Source: Gammaproteobacteria bacterium (GTDB taxonomy: Bacteria > Pseudomonadota > Gammaproteobacteria > SZUA-140). From it: a stretch of DNA of 64,000 nucleotides. Below, piece by piece: positions 29,557-43,853 of the stretch (its first letter is position 1; every line of letters begins with the position of its first letter). The notes below the pieces were generated by a model. That model worked only from the letters and a program-made list of their open reading frames with translations, did not search any database and was not told where the DNA came from. A program made the translations under genes and the position numbers. The stretch covers positions 64,130 through 128,129 of the forward strand of contig JACREF010000005.1 of the NCBI GenBank assembly GCA_016218365.1, written 5' to 3'.

Positions 29557-30260
29557 GATTGATCCACCTGTTGCCTTAGAAAATGTTCGGCCAGCCCCAG
29601 ATCCTGCGGCTCAGTAATCTTGATATTGTCAGCATGCCCTGGGACGATGCGCGGCGCCATGCCACAATATTCCATGGCACCGGCCTCATCGGTTACTAAT
29701 TGCCTGTCGGATACCACCTGCTCCAATGCTTGCAACAAGCTCTGCAGTCTAAACATCTGCGGCGTCTGGGCGCGCCACAGATGCCGCCGATCCACCGTCT
29801 CGATAACGCGCTGATCCTCGGTTGCCCGTTTGACAGTCTCGGTCACAGGAACTGCCAGCAAGCCTCCAACCGGATCATCACGCACGCTGTGAATCAGTCG
29901 TGAAATGTCTTCATTGCGGACACAGGGGCGCGCGGCATCGTGAACCAGCACCCAATCATCCGGCGCGGCAAATGACGCAAGATCACGCAGCGCATAGAGA
30001 ACAGACAGATGACGTTCGCTGCCACCACCCGCGGTATACAGTGGAATATCGCTTTTAATCGCCAATGTAGCCCAGTACTCATCATCGGCAGACAATGCGA
30101 CGACGATACCGGCCAGCTCCGGCTGCCGGGCCAGCCTTACCAGCGTATGTTCCAGGACCGGCCGACCTGCCAGCGACAGATACTGCTTGGGGACTATGCT
30201 CTGCATCCGCCGACCGCTGCCGGCGGCCGGCACCACGGCCCAGTAACGAGGCGTTGTCAT
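29553..30260 (-). CDS. ispD: 2-C-methyl-D-erythritol 4-phosphate cytidylyltransferase
   Basis: MEP-pathway enzyme attaching CMP to methylerythritol phosphate. The 235-residue protein opens with [21 protein letters not shown], the nucleotide-binding loop, and has [11 protein letters not shown] and [10 protein letters not shown]. It is coupled by 4-bp overlaps to ftsB upstream and ispF downstream. Confidence 0.97.
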   Translation of the reverse strand: MTTPRYWAVVPAAGSGRRMQSIVPKQYLSLAGRPVLEHTLVRLARQPELAGIVVALSADDEYWATLAIKSDIPLYTAGGGSERHLSVLYALRDLASFAAPDDWVLVHDAARPCVRNEDISRLIHSVRDDPVGGLLAVPVTETVKRATEDQRVIETVDRRHLWRAQTPQMFRLQSLLQALEQVVSDRQLVTDEAGAMEYCGMAPRIVPGHADNIKITEPQDLGLAEHFLRQQVDQS

Positions 30261-30583
30261 TTCTTGGGAACCTGCACAGTAGCGGGTGGCGGTTGTGCTG
30301 GATTGGGCGGTGGTTCTACCGTCTGGTAAAACACCTCGCCTTGGCGGATCATGCCAAGTTCACTGCGCGCACGCTCTTCGATGGCAGCAGTCCCCTGTTT
30401 CAGGTCATTTACCTCGGCCGCGAGATCTTCGTTGCGTTCACGCATGACCTCATTCTGCTGACGCTGTACCTGTTGAGCCTGCTTCACACTGTGAATCTGC
30501 AGGATACCGCCATCACCAAACCACAGGCGGTATTGCAGCAACAACAGTATTACCGCCAGGGTGATGAGCAGCGCTTTCTTCAT
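30257..30583 (-). CDS. ftsB: Cell division protein FtsB
   Basis: A 108-residue bitopic membrane protein of the FtsQLB divisome complex. MKKALLITLAVILLLLQYRLWFGDGG is the conserved transmembrane start; a leucine-zipper-like coiled coil (about residues 28-70) and a proline-rich tail (EPPPNPAQPPP) follow. ATG 30583 is chosen over an upstream start because it aligns with the family. It sits between eno and ispD, the usual gammaproteobacterial order. Confidence 0.94.
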   Translation of the reverse strand: MKKALLITLAVILLLLQYRLWFGDGGILQIHSVKQAQQVQRQQNEVMRERNEDLAAEVNDLKQGTAAIEERARSELGMIRQGEVFYQTVEPPPNPAQPPPATVQVPKK

Positions 30584-30694
30584 GGCCAACTGTCCAGCAG
30601 ACACCCCCTACCAGACACACATTTGATGCCGACCAGGCGCCGGCCGCTGGTGTCAGCCCCTTGGCAGCCAATGTCACGGCGATAAGCCGCCCGC

Positions 30695-31981
<1,287 letters not shown>

Positions 31982-32066
31982 TTAGTACGCCTTTTCCTTC
32001 TTATACTTACAGACTGGAGTTAATCCCGTTTTTCGGGCAGCTAGTTTACGCGGGTTCGGGAAAATA

Positions 32067-34582
<2,516 letters not shown>

Positions 34583-34669
34583 CTACGCGCCAAGACGGGA
34601 TTACAAGTTACCAGAAAGGCTGCGCCATCTCAATGGAAAATTGCCCTGGCCACCGATCGATCCGTCACC

Positions 34670-34930
34670 TCAGGCCCGACGCCGCCGGCACTCCACGGCC
34701 GGACAATCGGCGCACCCCTCCGGGGTGGGCTCAGGCAACAGCGACTGTAAACGGCGACGGGTGAAATCAGCCACCGGAGAGTCATGCTGTTTGATGCGCT
34801 CCAGGTGAAAATCGACAAAACGTTCGAGATCCTGCGCATGACGCACCGCCCCCGGGTCGGCCGCCACCAGTGATACCAGCTGCCGCCGTTCGTCACGGGT
34901 CAATCGAATCTGGGAACCACACCTCAACAT
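34670..34930 (-). CDS. Small hypothetical protein with a cysteine-rich tail
   Basis: An 86-residue soluble basic protein, starting MLRCGSQIRLTRDERRQLVSL. The middle is helical (DLERFVDFHLERIKQHD) and the end is proline-rich with GCADCPAVECRRRR, a CxxC plus one more Cys that could bind metal. Amino-acid composition looks coding. The start is uncertain; the frame is open to 34993. I do not recognise the family. It lies 123 bp before pyrG on the same strand. Confidence 0.55.
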   Translation of the reverse strand: MLRCGSQIRLTRDERRQLVSLVAADPGAVRHAQDLERFVDFHLERIKQHDSPVADFTRRRLQSLLPEPTPEGCADCPAVECRRRRA

Positions 34931-35098
34931 CTGCCGCCCCCCGCTGATAAGACATCCTCCATGTCCAGGGTCGTCGGCCCTGCCACCCATCAATCTGCCA
35001 CTGGGTAAGCATGCCGCTCCTCTATCCCCTGCCGTATTACCCCCAGTAGAATACTAGGATATTATCAACACAGCAAACCCTGCCACTGGGTGAGAATC

Positions 35099-35641
35099 AT
35101 GCAAAACTCCGGTCCATCTGCATCCAGCATCGCAACCTTTGCCGGTGGCTGCTTCTGGTGCATGCAACCCCCGTTTGACCAGCTGGCTGGTGTGCTCGCC
35201 ACCGAGGTGGGCTACAGTGGCGGGACTGTCCCGAATCCCAGCTACCAGCAGATCTGCAGCGGAACCACCGGCCACGCCGAGGTCATCCAGGTCCGTTATG
35301 ATGCTGCCCGAGTCAGTTATCAGCAGCTGCTCGATTGCTTCTGGCACAATATCGATCCAACCGTCGTGGACCGGCAATTCGTCGATACCGGAAGCCAATA
35401 TCGAACGGTGATCTTCTATCATGATGAGGCGCAGCGGCAACTGGCCGAACACAGCAAACGTGAACTGCAACAATCCGGCCGCTACCCGCAACCGATCGTT
35501 ACCTCCATCATCGCTGCGATGCCGTTCTACCCCGCCGAGGATTATCACCAGGATTACTATCAGAAATGCCCGTTACGCTATCAGAACTACCACCATCACT
35601 CGGGGCGCGATGAGTTTCTCGATAAGGTCTGGGGAAGATAA
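35099..35641 (+). CDS. msrA: Peptide methionine sulfoxide reductase MsrA
   Basis: Reduces S-methionine sulfoxide in proteins. The 180-residue protein has the catalytic GGCFWCMQPPFDQL, GYSGGTVPNPSYQQICSGTTGHAEVIQV, and the aromatic box FYPAEDYHQDYY. The start is ATG 35099 behind GGGTGAG. There is no signal peptide, so it is cytoplasmic. A small DUF2892 membrane gene follows 62 bp later. Confidence 0.96.
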   Translation: MQNSGPSASSIATFAGGCFWCMQPPFDQLAGVLATEVGYSGGTVPNPSYQQICSGTTGHAEVIQVRYDAARVSYQQLLDCFWHNIDPTVVDRQFVDTGSQYRTVIFYHDEAQRQLAEHSKRELQQSGRYPQPIVTSIIAAMPFYPAEDYHQDYYQKCPLRYQNYHHHSGRDEFLDKVWGR

Positions 35642-35703
35642 CAGATGTTGACGATCTGGCAATCAGCGCTATAGGGTATTAACCTAACCTTCAAGGAGAA
35701 ACA

Positions 35704-35898
35704 ATGAATAAAAACATGGGTAATATCGATCGCACGATCCGCATCATTGCTGGTGTGGCATTGTTGAGCCTGGTCTTCGTCGGTCCGAAAACGCTCTGGG
35801 GCTGGCTCGGCCTGATACCACTGGGTACCGCACTGCTCGGCTGGTGTCCGCTATACACACTGCTTGGCATCAAGACCACCACAGCCAGCAGGGACTGA
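35704..35898 (+). CDS. Small DUF2892 (YgaP-type) inner membrane protein
   Basis: A 64-residue protein starting with the family sequence MGNIDRTIRIIAGVALL, two transmembrane helices and the GWCPLYTLLGIKT end. AAGGAG precedes the ATG by 6 bases. These proteins occur alone or fused to rhodanese; function is unknown, though the conserved Cys-Pro suggests a link to sulfur or thiol chemistry. Confidence 0.85.
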   Translation: MNKNMGNIDRTIRIIAGVALLSLVFVGPKTLWGWLGLIPLGTALLGWCPLYTLLGIKTTTASRD

Positions 35899-35900
35899 CA

Positions 35901-36326
35901 TCAATCTTCAATACCGGGGCGCCGCCGCATCATTTTAGTCTTGCCCTGTTGCTGCTTGATGTCCAATCGGCGTTGCCGGGCGCCGGCGCCTGGCCGGGTC
36001 GCGACCCGTTTTTTCTGGCGCTGCGCCGCCGCGCTGACCAGCTCTGCCAGCCGGGCAATCGCATCGGCCAGATTCTTTTCCTGGCTGCGGAAGCGCTGCG
36101 CCTTGATGATCAGCACACCGTCGGCCGTGATGCGCCGATCCCCTGAAGCCAGCAGGCGTTGCCGGCACTCCTCCGGCAAGGATGAGGCCTTGATGTCAAA
36201 ACGCAGATGGACCGCACTCGACACCTTGTTGACGTTCTGGCCACCACTGCCCTGGGCGCGGATCGCATGCCACTCCAGCTCCTGTTCGTCAATCGCAATA
36301 TGATTGGTCAGCTGGATCAGTGCCAT
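35901..36326 (-). CDS. arfB: Peptidyl-tRNA hydrolase ArfB (YaeJ)
   Basis: Rescues stalled ribosomes by hydrolysing peptidyl-tRNA. The 141-residue protein has the release-factor GGQ motif in AQGSGGQNVNKVSSAVHLRFD and the basic C-terminal tail (QRQKKRVATRPGAGARQRRL...KMMRRRPG) that enters the mRNA channel. ATG 36326 is preferred over a GTG three codons upstream. It follows the yheS stop at 2 bp spacing, so it is co-transcribed with that gene. Confidence 0.94.
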   Translation of the reverse strand: MALIQLTNHIAIDEQELEWHAIRAQGSGGQNVNKVSSAVHLRFDIKASSLPEECRQRLLASGDRRITADGVLIIKAQRFRSQEKNLADAIARLAELVSAAAQRQKKRVATRPGAGARQRRLDIKQQQGKTKMMRRRPGIED

Positions 36327-36327
36327 G

Positions 36328-38235
<1,908 letters not shown>

Positions 38236-38415
38236 TCCGTCACCGTATCTGCCCAGCGCGCCGCGTCGACCCTGGCTCACTTTTAATATAAACAATCAAC
38301 ATATTAACATCACCAGCAACAGGGCAAGCGATTGCCCGCTATAGATTCACTGGAATTTCATCGTGTCAGGGTCGATAACTTCCACAATGGCGCCCCTGAC
38401 CTGTCAAGGTAAGCA

Positions 38416-38571
38416 ATGCATCTGATCGAGACCCATATCAAGACGTTTATCGCCCGCTGCCCGCTGCCACCCTGGCTGCAGCGTCTGAGCCTGTATGGAT
38501 TCCTGTTCTTCCTGATCAAGGGATTGTTGTGGCTGGTGATACCGGCGAGCCTGATCATGTTCAATCAATAA
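38416..38571 (+). CDS. 51-residue single-pass membrane protein
   Basis: ATG 38416 to TAA 38571, with AAGGT 5 bases upstream. The predicted protein begins MHLIETHIKTFIARCPLPPW, then has one hydrophobic helix (about residues 27-48, rich in Phe/Leu/Ile, ending in ASLIMFNQ). It fills the gap between the divergent yheS and convergent globin genes with codon choice like its neighbours. Family not recognised. Confidence 0.6.
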   Translation: MHLIETHIKTFIARCPLPPWLQRLSLYGFLFFLIKGLLWLVIPASLIMFNQ

Positions 38572-38607
38572 GCCGCTCCCTGAGGACCGTGACACTGCAG
38601 CTGCACG

Positions 38608-38994
38608 TCACTGGTTACGCATATGATTCGCCAGATTATACAATGACTGCTGCAGATGACCCAGCAACAACGGATCATCGATCTGCTGCTCTGCCAACGC
38701 CCGTCGCATACACAACATCCACGCATCACGCTCGGCCTCGCCAATCGTAAACGGCAGATGTCGAGCACGCAGCTTGGGGTGGCCGAAGCGCTCGATATAA
38801 AGTTGCGGGCCGCCCAGCCAGCCTGACAAAAACATGAACAGCTTGTCACGCGAGCTCTGCAGCAACTCAGGGTGCATCGCGCGGATACCCGCCGCCTCGG
38901 GCAGGGTGCTCATCAGATCGTAGAATCGATCGACCAGCCGTCTGACCGCAACCTCACCCCCGAGCCGCTGATACAACGATATGTCAGGATTCAT
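38608..38994 (-). CDS. Truncated hemoglobin, group II type
   Basis: A 128-residue 2-over-2 globin: SLYQRLGGEVAVRRLVDRFYDLM at the N-terminus, LFMFLSGWLGGPQLYIERFGHPKLRARHLPF with the proximal His and the group II Trp region, then WMLCMRRAL. Such proteins bind O2/NO and protect against oxidative or nitrosative stress. It starts at one of two adjacent ATGs (38997 or 38994). Confidence 0.92.
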   Translation of the reverse strand: MNPDISLYQRLGGEVAVRRLVDRFYDLMSTLPEAAGIRAMHPELLQSSRDKLFMFLSGWLGGPQLYIERFGHPKLRARHLPFTIGEAERDAWMLCMRRALAEQQIDDPLLLGHLQQSLYNLANHMRNQ

Positions 38995-39142
38995 CATGCC
39001 TACTCAAACCAGTTCTCCGAACAAGGATCTCCGGCCGGCCACATCATACTGGACCAACCGCATGCGGTTAATTTTACCCCAGCCCGCGCGCCAGCAGTGA
39101 ATCTGAGATAAAATTACCCCTTTTCCGAAGATAGCCCACGCC

Positions 39143-41314
39143 GTGTCCAGATATTCGTTTTTTGCCACCACCCCGAAGAATCTCGAAGGCCTGCTGGTCG
39201 ACGAACTGCGCCAGCTCGGGGTCGATGAGCTGGCCGAGACCCGCGCCGGCGTCCGCTTCACCGCCGAGCTGGCCACCGCCTACCGGGTCTGCCTGTGGTC
39301 CAGGGTTGCCAATCGGGTATTGCTGCAACTTGCCAGCTTTCCGGCCGCCGACCCGGAACAATTATACGCCGGCGCACTGCAGATCGACTGGCGGCAGCAT
39401 TTGACCGCCGCTGACACCTTTGCTGTTGAACTGAACACCACCGCGCAATCAACGATCACCCACAGCCACTTTGCCGCGCTGAAGATCAAGGATGCCATCG
39501 TCGACCAGTTCCGCGAGGCCACCGGCGAACGCCCATCGGTGGATACCGATCACCCTGATATCCAGATCAATGCCTATCTGTACAACAATGAGGCGACGCT
39601 GAGCCTGGACCTGTCCGGCGAATCGTTGCATCGGCGCGGCTATCGCGAACAGGGGGCCGGTGCGCCGTTGAAGGAAAACCTTGCAGCAGCGATGCTGCTG
39701 CGCGCCCACTGGCCGCAGATTGCGCAACAGGGCGGCGCGCTGCTCGATCCGATGTGTGGTTCCGGCACGCTGCTGGTCGAGGGCGCCTTGATCGCCGCCG
39801 ACATTGCCCCCGGCCTCAACCGCCGGGCGTGGGGATTCCTGCGCTGGCCGCATCATGATGGCGAGGCGTGGCAGACCCTGCTGGCCGAGGCCGGGCAACG
39901 CCGCCAGCACGGGCTGCAACAGCTGCCGCCCATTGTCGGTCATGACCGCGACGGCAAGGCGGTCGCCATTGCCCGCGCCAACATCCGCCGTGCCGGGCTC
40001 TCTGATTACATCAAGGTTGAACAGACCGACGTCGCGCACTGCGCGCCGCCGCCCGGGGTGAGCAGCGGCCTGCTGATCACCAACCCGCCTTACGGCCAGC
40101 GCCTCGGTGCTGAATCAGAGCTGCCTGCTCTATATGCCGAACTGGGCCAGACCATGAAAAAACACTTCACCGGCTGGCAAGCGGCAATCATCACCGACAA
40201 TGCCGAACTGGGCAAAAACATCGGGATGCGTGCCCATCGCATCCATACCCTGTTCAACGGCGCGATCGAATGCAAGCTGCTGCACTTTTCCATCGATGCT
40301 GAATCCTTTTATGCCGAGCGCGCCGGGCCACGGCCGCTGCCGGCAGATCAATGGAGCGACGGCGCGCAGATGCTGGCCAACCGGCTGAAAAAAAACCGCC
40401 GTCACCTGAAGTCCTGGCTGCAACGCGAACAGATCCATTGTTACCGCGCCTATGACGCCGACCTGCCGGAATATGCGCTGGCCATCGATGTCTATCAGGG
40501 GCAGCAATGCTGGATCGTGGTCCAGGAGTACGAGGCACCACCCACCATCGACCCGCGCAAGGCGCGGCTCAGGTTACGTGAGGCACTGGCCGTGACCCTG
40601 GCCGAGTTCGCCATCCCGGAGCAGCAGTTATTCTTGAAGATCCGGCGCCAGCAAAAGGGCACCGCCCAGTATGAAAAGCTGGCCTCGACACAACAGTTCC
40701 ACGAGGTACAGGAGGATGGTTGCCGCCTGCTGGTCAACTTCACCGATTATCTGGACACCGGATTGTTCCTCGATCACCGACTGACCCGCCGGATGATCGC
40801 GGCGCGCAGCGCCGGCAAACATTTTCTCAATCTGTTCGCCTACACCGGCACCGCCAGTGTCTATGCCGCCCACGGCGGGGCCGCCTCGACCACCACGGTC
40901 GACATGTCCAACACCTACCTCGACTGGGCGCGGCGCAACATGATGCTGAACGGTTACAACGGCGCGAAACATGAATTCATCCAGGCCGACTGCATGGAGT
41001 GGCTACACCGCAGTGCTAAACGCCGCTACGACCTGATCTTCCTCGATCCACCGAGCTTCTCGTCGTCCAAGCGCATGGCCGGCACACTGGATATCCAGCG
41101 CGACCACGCCATGCTGATCAGGGATGCGATGCAACGGCTGGCGCCGGGTGGCACGTTGATCTTCTCCAACAACCTGCGCCGCTTCAAGCTGGACAGTGCA
41201 ACGTTACATGACCTGGAGATCAGCGATATCTCGCGCGACACCTTGCCGCAGGATTTCAGCCGTGACCCGAAGATCCATCACTGCTGGCTGCTGCGCACCA
41301 AGACTGCGGGGTAA
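39143..41314 (+). CDS. rlmL: Bifunctional 23S rRNA methyltransferase RlmKL
   Basis: Makes m2G2445 and m7G2069 in 23S rRNA. The 723-residue fusion has an N-terminal THUMP domain, the RlmL methyltransferase (LLDPMCGSGTLLVEGALIAADIAPG; LLITNPPYGQRLG) and the RlmK methyltransferase (HFLNLFAYTGTASVYAAHGGA; LIFLDPPSFSSSKRM). The start is GTG (39143), giving the conserved MSRYSFFATTPKNLEGLL. The fused form is typical of Gammaproteobacteria. Confidence 0.96.
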   Translation: MSRYSFFATTPKNLEGLLVDELRQLGVDELAETRAGVRFTAELATAYRVCLWSRVANRVLLQLASFPAADPEQLYAGALQIDWRQHLTAADTFAVELNTTAQSTITHSHFAALKIKDAIVDQFREATGERPSVDTDHPDIQINAYLYNNEATLSLDLSGESLHRRGYREQGAGAPLKENLAAAMLLRAHWPQIAQQGGALLDPMCGSGTLLVEGALIAADIAPGLNRRAWGFLRWPHHDGEAWQTLLAEAGQRRQHGLQQLPPIVGHDRDGKAVAIARANIRRAGLSDYIKVEQTDVAHCAPPPGVSSGLLITNPPYGQRLGAESELPALYAELGQTMKKHFTGWQAAIITDNAELGKNIGMRAHRIHTLFNGAIECKLLHFSIDAESFYAERAGPRPLPADQWSDGAQMLANRLKKNRRHLKSWLQREQIHCYRAYDADLPEYALAIDVYQGQQCWIVVQEYEAPPTIDPRKARLRLREALAVTLAEFAIPEQQLFLKIRRQQKGTAQYEKLASTQQFHEVQEDGCRLLVNFTDYLDTGLFLDHRLTRRMIAARSAGKHFLNLFAYTGTASVYAAHGGAASTTTVDMSNTYLDWARRNMMLNGYNGAKHEFIQADCMEWLHRSAKRRYDLIFLDPPSFSSSKRMAGTLDIQRDHAMLIRDAMQRLAPGGTLIFSNNLRRFKLDSATLHDLEISDISRDTLPQDFSRDPKIHHCWLLRTKTAG

Positions 41315-41379
41315 TTCAAGCTATACATCATAAAATTGTTTGTTTATAGTCGCAGCATCATGCCTGCAAGGAGGAAACC

Positions 41380-41694
41380 ATGAAACGCCACGCCCTGATA
41401 CTGCTGCTCATTACATCATCCGCACTGCCGAATTTTGCCGCCGCCCAGGATCTGGCCGCGGGTGAGGGCGTGTACAACAAGGCGTGCAAGATGTGTCATG
41501 CCACAGGGATGATGAGCGCGCCCAAAGCCGGCGACAAGACAGCCTGGGAAGGCAGGATTGCCAAGGGTGAAGCCGCGTTATTCACCAGTGTCAGCAATGG
41601 ATTGAACAAGATGCCGGCACGCGGCAATTGCAAGTCCTGCAGCGATGATGACCTGAAGAACGCCACCGCCTACCTGTTATCGCTGGTGAAATAG
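41380..41694 (+). CDS. Cytochrome c5-type monoheme protein
   Basis: A 104-residue periplasmic cytochrome: signal peptide to about FAAAQ, heme site CKMCH (about residue 36), axial-Met candidate in LNKMPARG, and an extra CKSC pair typical of the c5 group (disulfide). It is preceded by AAGGAGGAAACC. It probably shuttles electrons to a terminal oxidase or peroxidase. Confidence 0.92.
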   Translation: MKRHALILLLITSSALPNFAAAQDLAAGEGVYNKACKMCHATGMMSAPKAGDKTAWEGRIAKGEAALFTSVSNGLNKMPARGNCKSCSDDDLKNATAYLLSLVK

Positions 41695-41703
41695 CTATTG
41701 CTG

Positions 41704-42774
41704 TTATCCCCTGAACAACCACTCCAGCCGCACGACAAACTGCGGTTCGGCATCGTGGCCGTTGGCCTGGTTAAACAGGACCCTGGGAATGGCCTCGATG
41801 AACACCACGTCCTGATGGATGGCCTGACGATAGCGCACCGCAAACAGATAATCGGTTGTTAATGATTGATTGAGCGCATCCACACCCGTAACGCCCAGCT
41901 CGTACACCAGTTCGCGCAGATTATCCATGGCATGGAAGATATAAAAGGTCTGGCCGGGACTGCTGGTCTCCGGCTCGATCTCATACTTGACAAAACTGCG
42001 TGAACGGAACAACCAGTGGTCCGCCAGCAAATGATCGAACTCGATGGCGGCATCGATGCCGGCCCCGGCCTGCCCATACATAAACCAGGAACCGTCCCGG
42101 CGCAGCGTCCAGCCACCGAGCGGGATCACCTTGGATAAGCGGAGCCTGAGAAAATAATCCGGACTCCCCCCATCCAGCTTGAGGCCGATGCTGGACCCGG
42201 TCTGCCAGCCCTGCCCCACGTCAGCCAGCCATTGCAGGCCGGCATAATAATCAGCCTTGGTGACCGCTGTCGTTGGCGAACCGTGGAAACCGGTATCGGC
42301 AGTGTTACGTTCGATCTCTGGATCACTCTCCAGCGTCAAACGCAACTTCTTCTCGGTACGCGGCAACTTGAGCCGCAGCTTGATCTTGCCCTCGAAGCCG
42401 ACCTCACCGGCATCATTAAAAATCGTATCACCATTGACGCGCAAGATACTGCCGGTCGTGTCCTGGTACAGCTTTTCATTGGCAAAGAATGAATCGATAC
42501 GGGCAGACAGGGCATGGACGCTGTGCGCCAGCGCGCCACCCTGCAACACAGGACGCGGCTGATCAGGCGGCGCTGCGGGAGCCTGGATGCAGTCATCCTG
42601 GCCAGACGGACAAGGTATCCCAGCATCCTGGGCCGGTTCGGTATCCGCCGCCCAGACAACCCCACCGATCAACAGACACATCAGCAGGACCGGTACACGC
42701 ACGCAATGACGCAGACGCGATACATCCATGATCAAACGAAACATCCTGTCGACGACAACATTCAATAGATCCAT
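41704..42774 (-). CDS. Predicted outer-membrane beta-barrel protein, unknown function
   Basis: A 356-residue exported protein: signal peptide (VPVLLMCLLIGGVVWA), a Pro-rich linker with a Cys pair (PCPSGQDDC), a short helix (ALSARIDSFFANEKLYQ), then many alternating strands such as FEGKIKLRLKLPR, KKLRLTLESDPEIE, DYFLRLRLSKVIPLGG, FVVRLEWLFRG. The C-terminal residue pattern resembles barrel ends. The start could be 42774, 42744 or 42729; the latter two give shorter signal peptides. It starts 3 bp after the ychJ stop. Family not recognised. Confidence 0.75.
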   Translation of the reverse strand: MDLLNVVVDRMFRLIMDVSRLRHCVRVPVLLMCLLIGGVVWAADTEPAQDAGIPCPSGQDDCIQAPAAPPDQPRPVLQGGALAHSVHALSARIDSFFANEKLYQDTTGSILRVNGDTIFNDAGEVGFEGKIKLRLKLPRTEKKLRLTLESDPEIERNTADTGFHGSPTTAVTKADYYAGLQWLADVGQGWQTGSSIGLKLDGGSPDYFLRLRLSKVIPLGGWTLRRDGSWFMYGQAGAGIDAAIEFDHLLADHWLFRSRSFVKYEIEPETSSPGQTFYIFHAMDNLRELVYELGVTGVDALNQSLTTDYLFAVRYRQAIHQDVVFIEAIPRVLFNQANGHDAEPQFVVRLEWLFRG

Positions 42775-42777
42775 ACA

Positions 42778-43284
42778 TCATAGTGTGTCATAAGCACCTG
42801 ATCGGCGCCCGCAACACTGCTTGTATTTGCGACCGCTACCGCATTCGCAGCGGGCATTGCGTCCCGTTTTGACGGCTGCCGTTGTCGGCAGCAGCCCACC
42901 ATCGACATACAGCCACTGACCCTGCACGCGTGAGAATCTGCTGCGCTCGTGATGGCTCTCCACCCTGCCGTTCATGCGGTATCTGGCGATGAACTCGACC
43001 TCTCCGTGCTGATCCTGTTCACCGCCCGACGCGACATCCGTGATCTGTAATGACAGCCATTGCACATCCCCCAGGTCCTGGGGCTTAAGCTGTGGCGGAC
43101 GGGTCTGCGGATGCCAGGTCGCCAGCAAATATGCGGCATCGTCCACGGCAAAGGCCGCATAGCGCGAGCGCATCAACGCACTGGCCGTGGCCGCCTGCCG
43201 CACCCCGCTCAGCAAAGGCTGACAACATTCCGCGCAGGCCAGGCCCGACCCGCAGCAGCATGAATTTCCAACGGCCTCCGGCAT
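42778..43284 (-). CDS. ychJ: YchJ family SEC-C domain protein
   Basis: A 168-residue UPF0225-type protein: N-terminal SEC-C zinc motif CCCGSGLACAECC, a central NTF2-like part with ALMRSRYAAFAVDDAAYLLATWHPQTRP, and a second SEC-C motif ARCECGSGRKYKQCC at the end. Function unknown; SEC-C motifs bind zinc and nucleic acid or ribosome-related partners. Confidence 0.92.
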   Translation of the reverse strand: MPEAVGNSCCCGSGLACAECCQPLLSGVRQAATASALMRSRYAAFAVDDAAYLLATWHPQTRPPQLKPQDLGDVQWLSLQITDVASGGEQDQHGEVEFIARYRMNGRVESHHERSRFSRVQGQWLYVDGGLLPTTAAVKTGRNARCECGSGRKYKQCCGRRSGAYDTL

Positions 43285-43291
43285 GACTCAG

Positions 43292-43843
43292 CTACATGTC
43301 AAAGAAGATGAGCAGCCTGCCGTCGCGCACCTCGACAGACTTCATCCGCCTTTTCATCATCCGCTGCCGCGCATCCTGCTCATCGAGGACATACAGCGGG
43401 TGATGATCCAGCACCCCGCGCACCAGCTCATTGATCGAGTTCTCGACTGCAGGCGCCAGCTCCGGCGCCAAACGCGACAGATCGAGGTTGGCCGCCCGGG
43501 CGTCGCGCAGATAGAACTCGCCGCTGTCCGGGGTGTATTCCAGCCGCCCGACCACCTCAGCGCGCGTGTGGCCAAGCGGGAGGTCGCCCAGAAACAGCTG
43601 CACCGTCAGAGCCAGCGCTAGCTGGTTTTCCTTCGGGTGCAGCTGCACCAAGGGATCGGACAACACGACCTTGGCATACGGCGTCGTGCTGTGCTGCGGA
43701 AACAGCTTGACGGTCCGCGCCTGCAGATCGGCCTGGCTGATCTCCATCGAGGTCTCAAAGGCCCATAATGCGCAGCTGCCACAGCTGAGCAGCAGCACCA
43801 GCAACATCGCCCCGTGGCGCAACATCATCTGTGCACGGCGCAT
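43292..43843 (-). CDS. DUF1439 envelope protein (YceB-like)
   Basis: A 183-residue exported protein with a hydrophobic leader (MLLVLLLSCGSCALWA; the LLSC could be an imperfect lipobox) and a DUF1439 domain: MEISQADLQARTVKLFP, VVLSDPLVQLHPKENQLALALTVQLF, GRLEYTPDSGEFYLRDA, and a basic end. This resembles E. coli lipoprotein YceB. ATG 43843 follows GGTGAGGG; the frame upstream overlaps the YfiF-like gene and is not used. Confidence 0.8.
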   Translation of the reverse strand: MRRAQMMLRHGAMLLVLLLSCGSCALWAFETSMEISQADLQARTVKLFPQHSTTPYAKVVLSDPLVQLHPKENQLALALTVQLFLGDLPLGHTRAEVVGRLEYTPDSGEFYLRDARAANLDLSRLAPELAPAVENSINELVRGVLDHHPLYVLDEQDARQRMMKRRMKSVEVRDGRLLIFFDM

Positions 43844-43853
43844 CGAACAGCCC

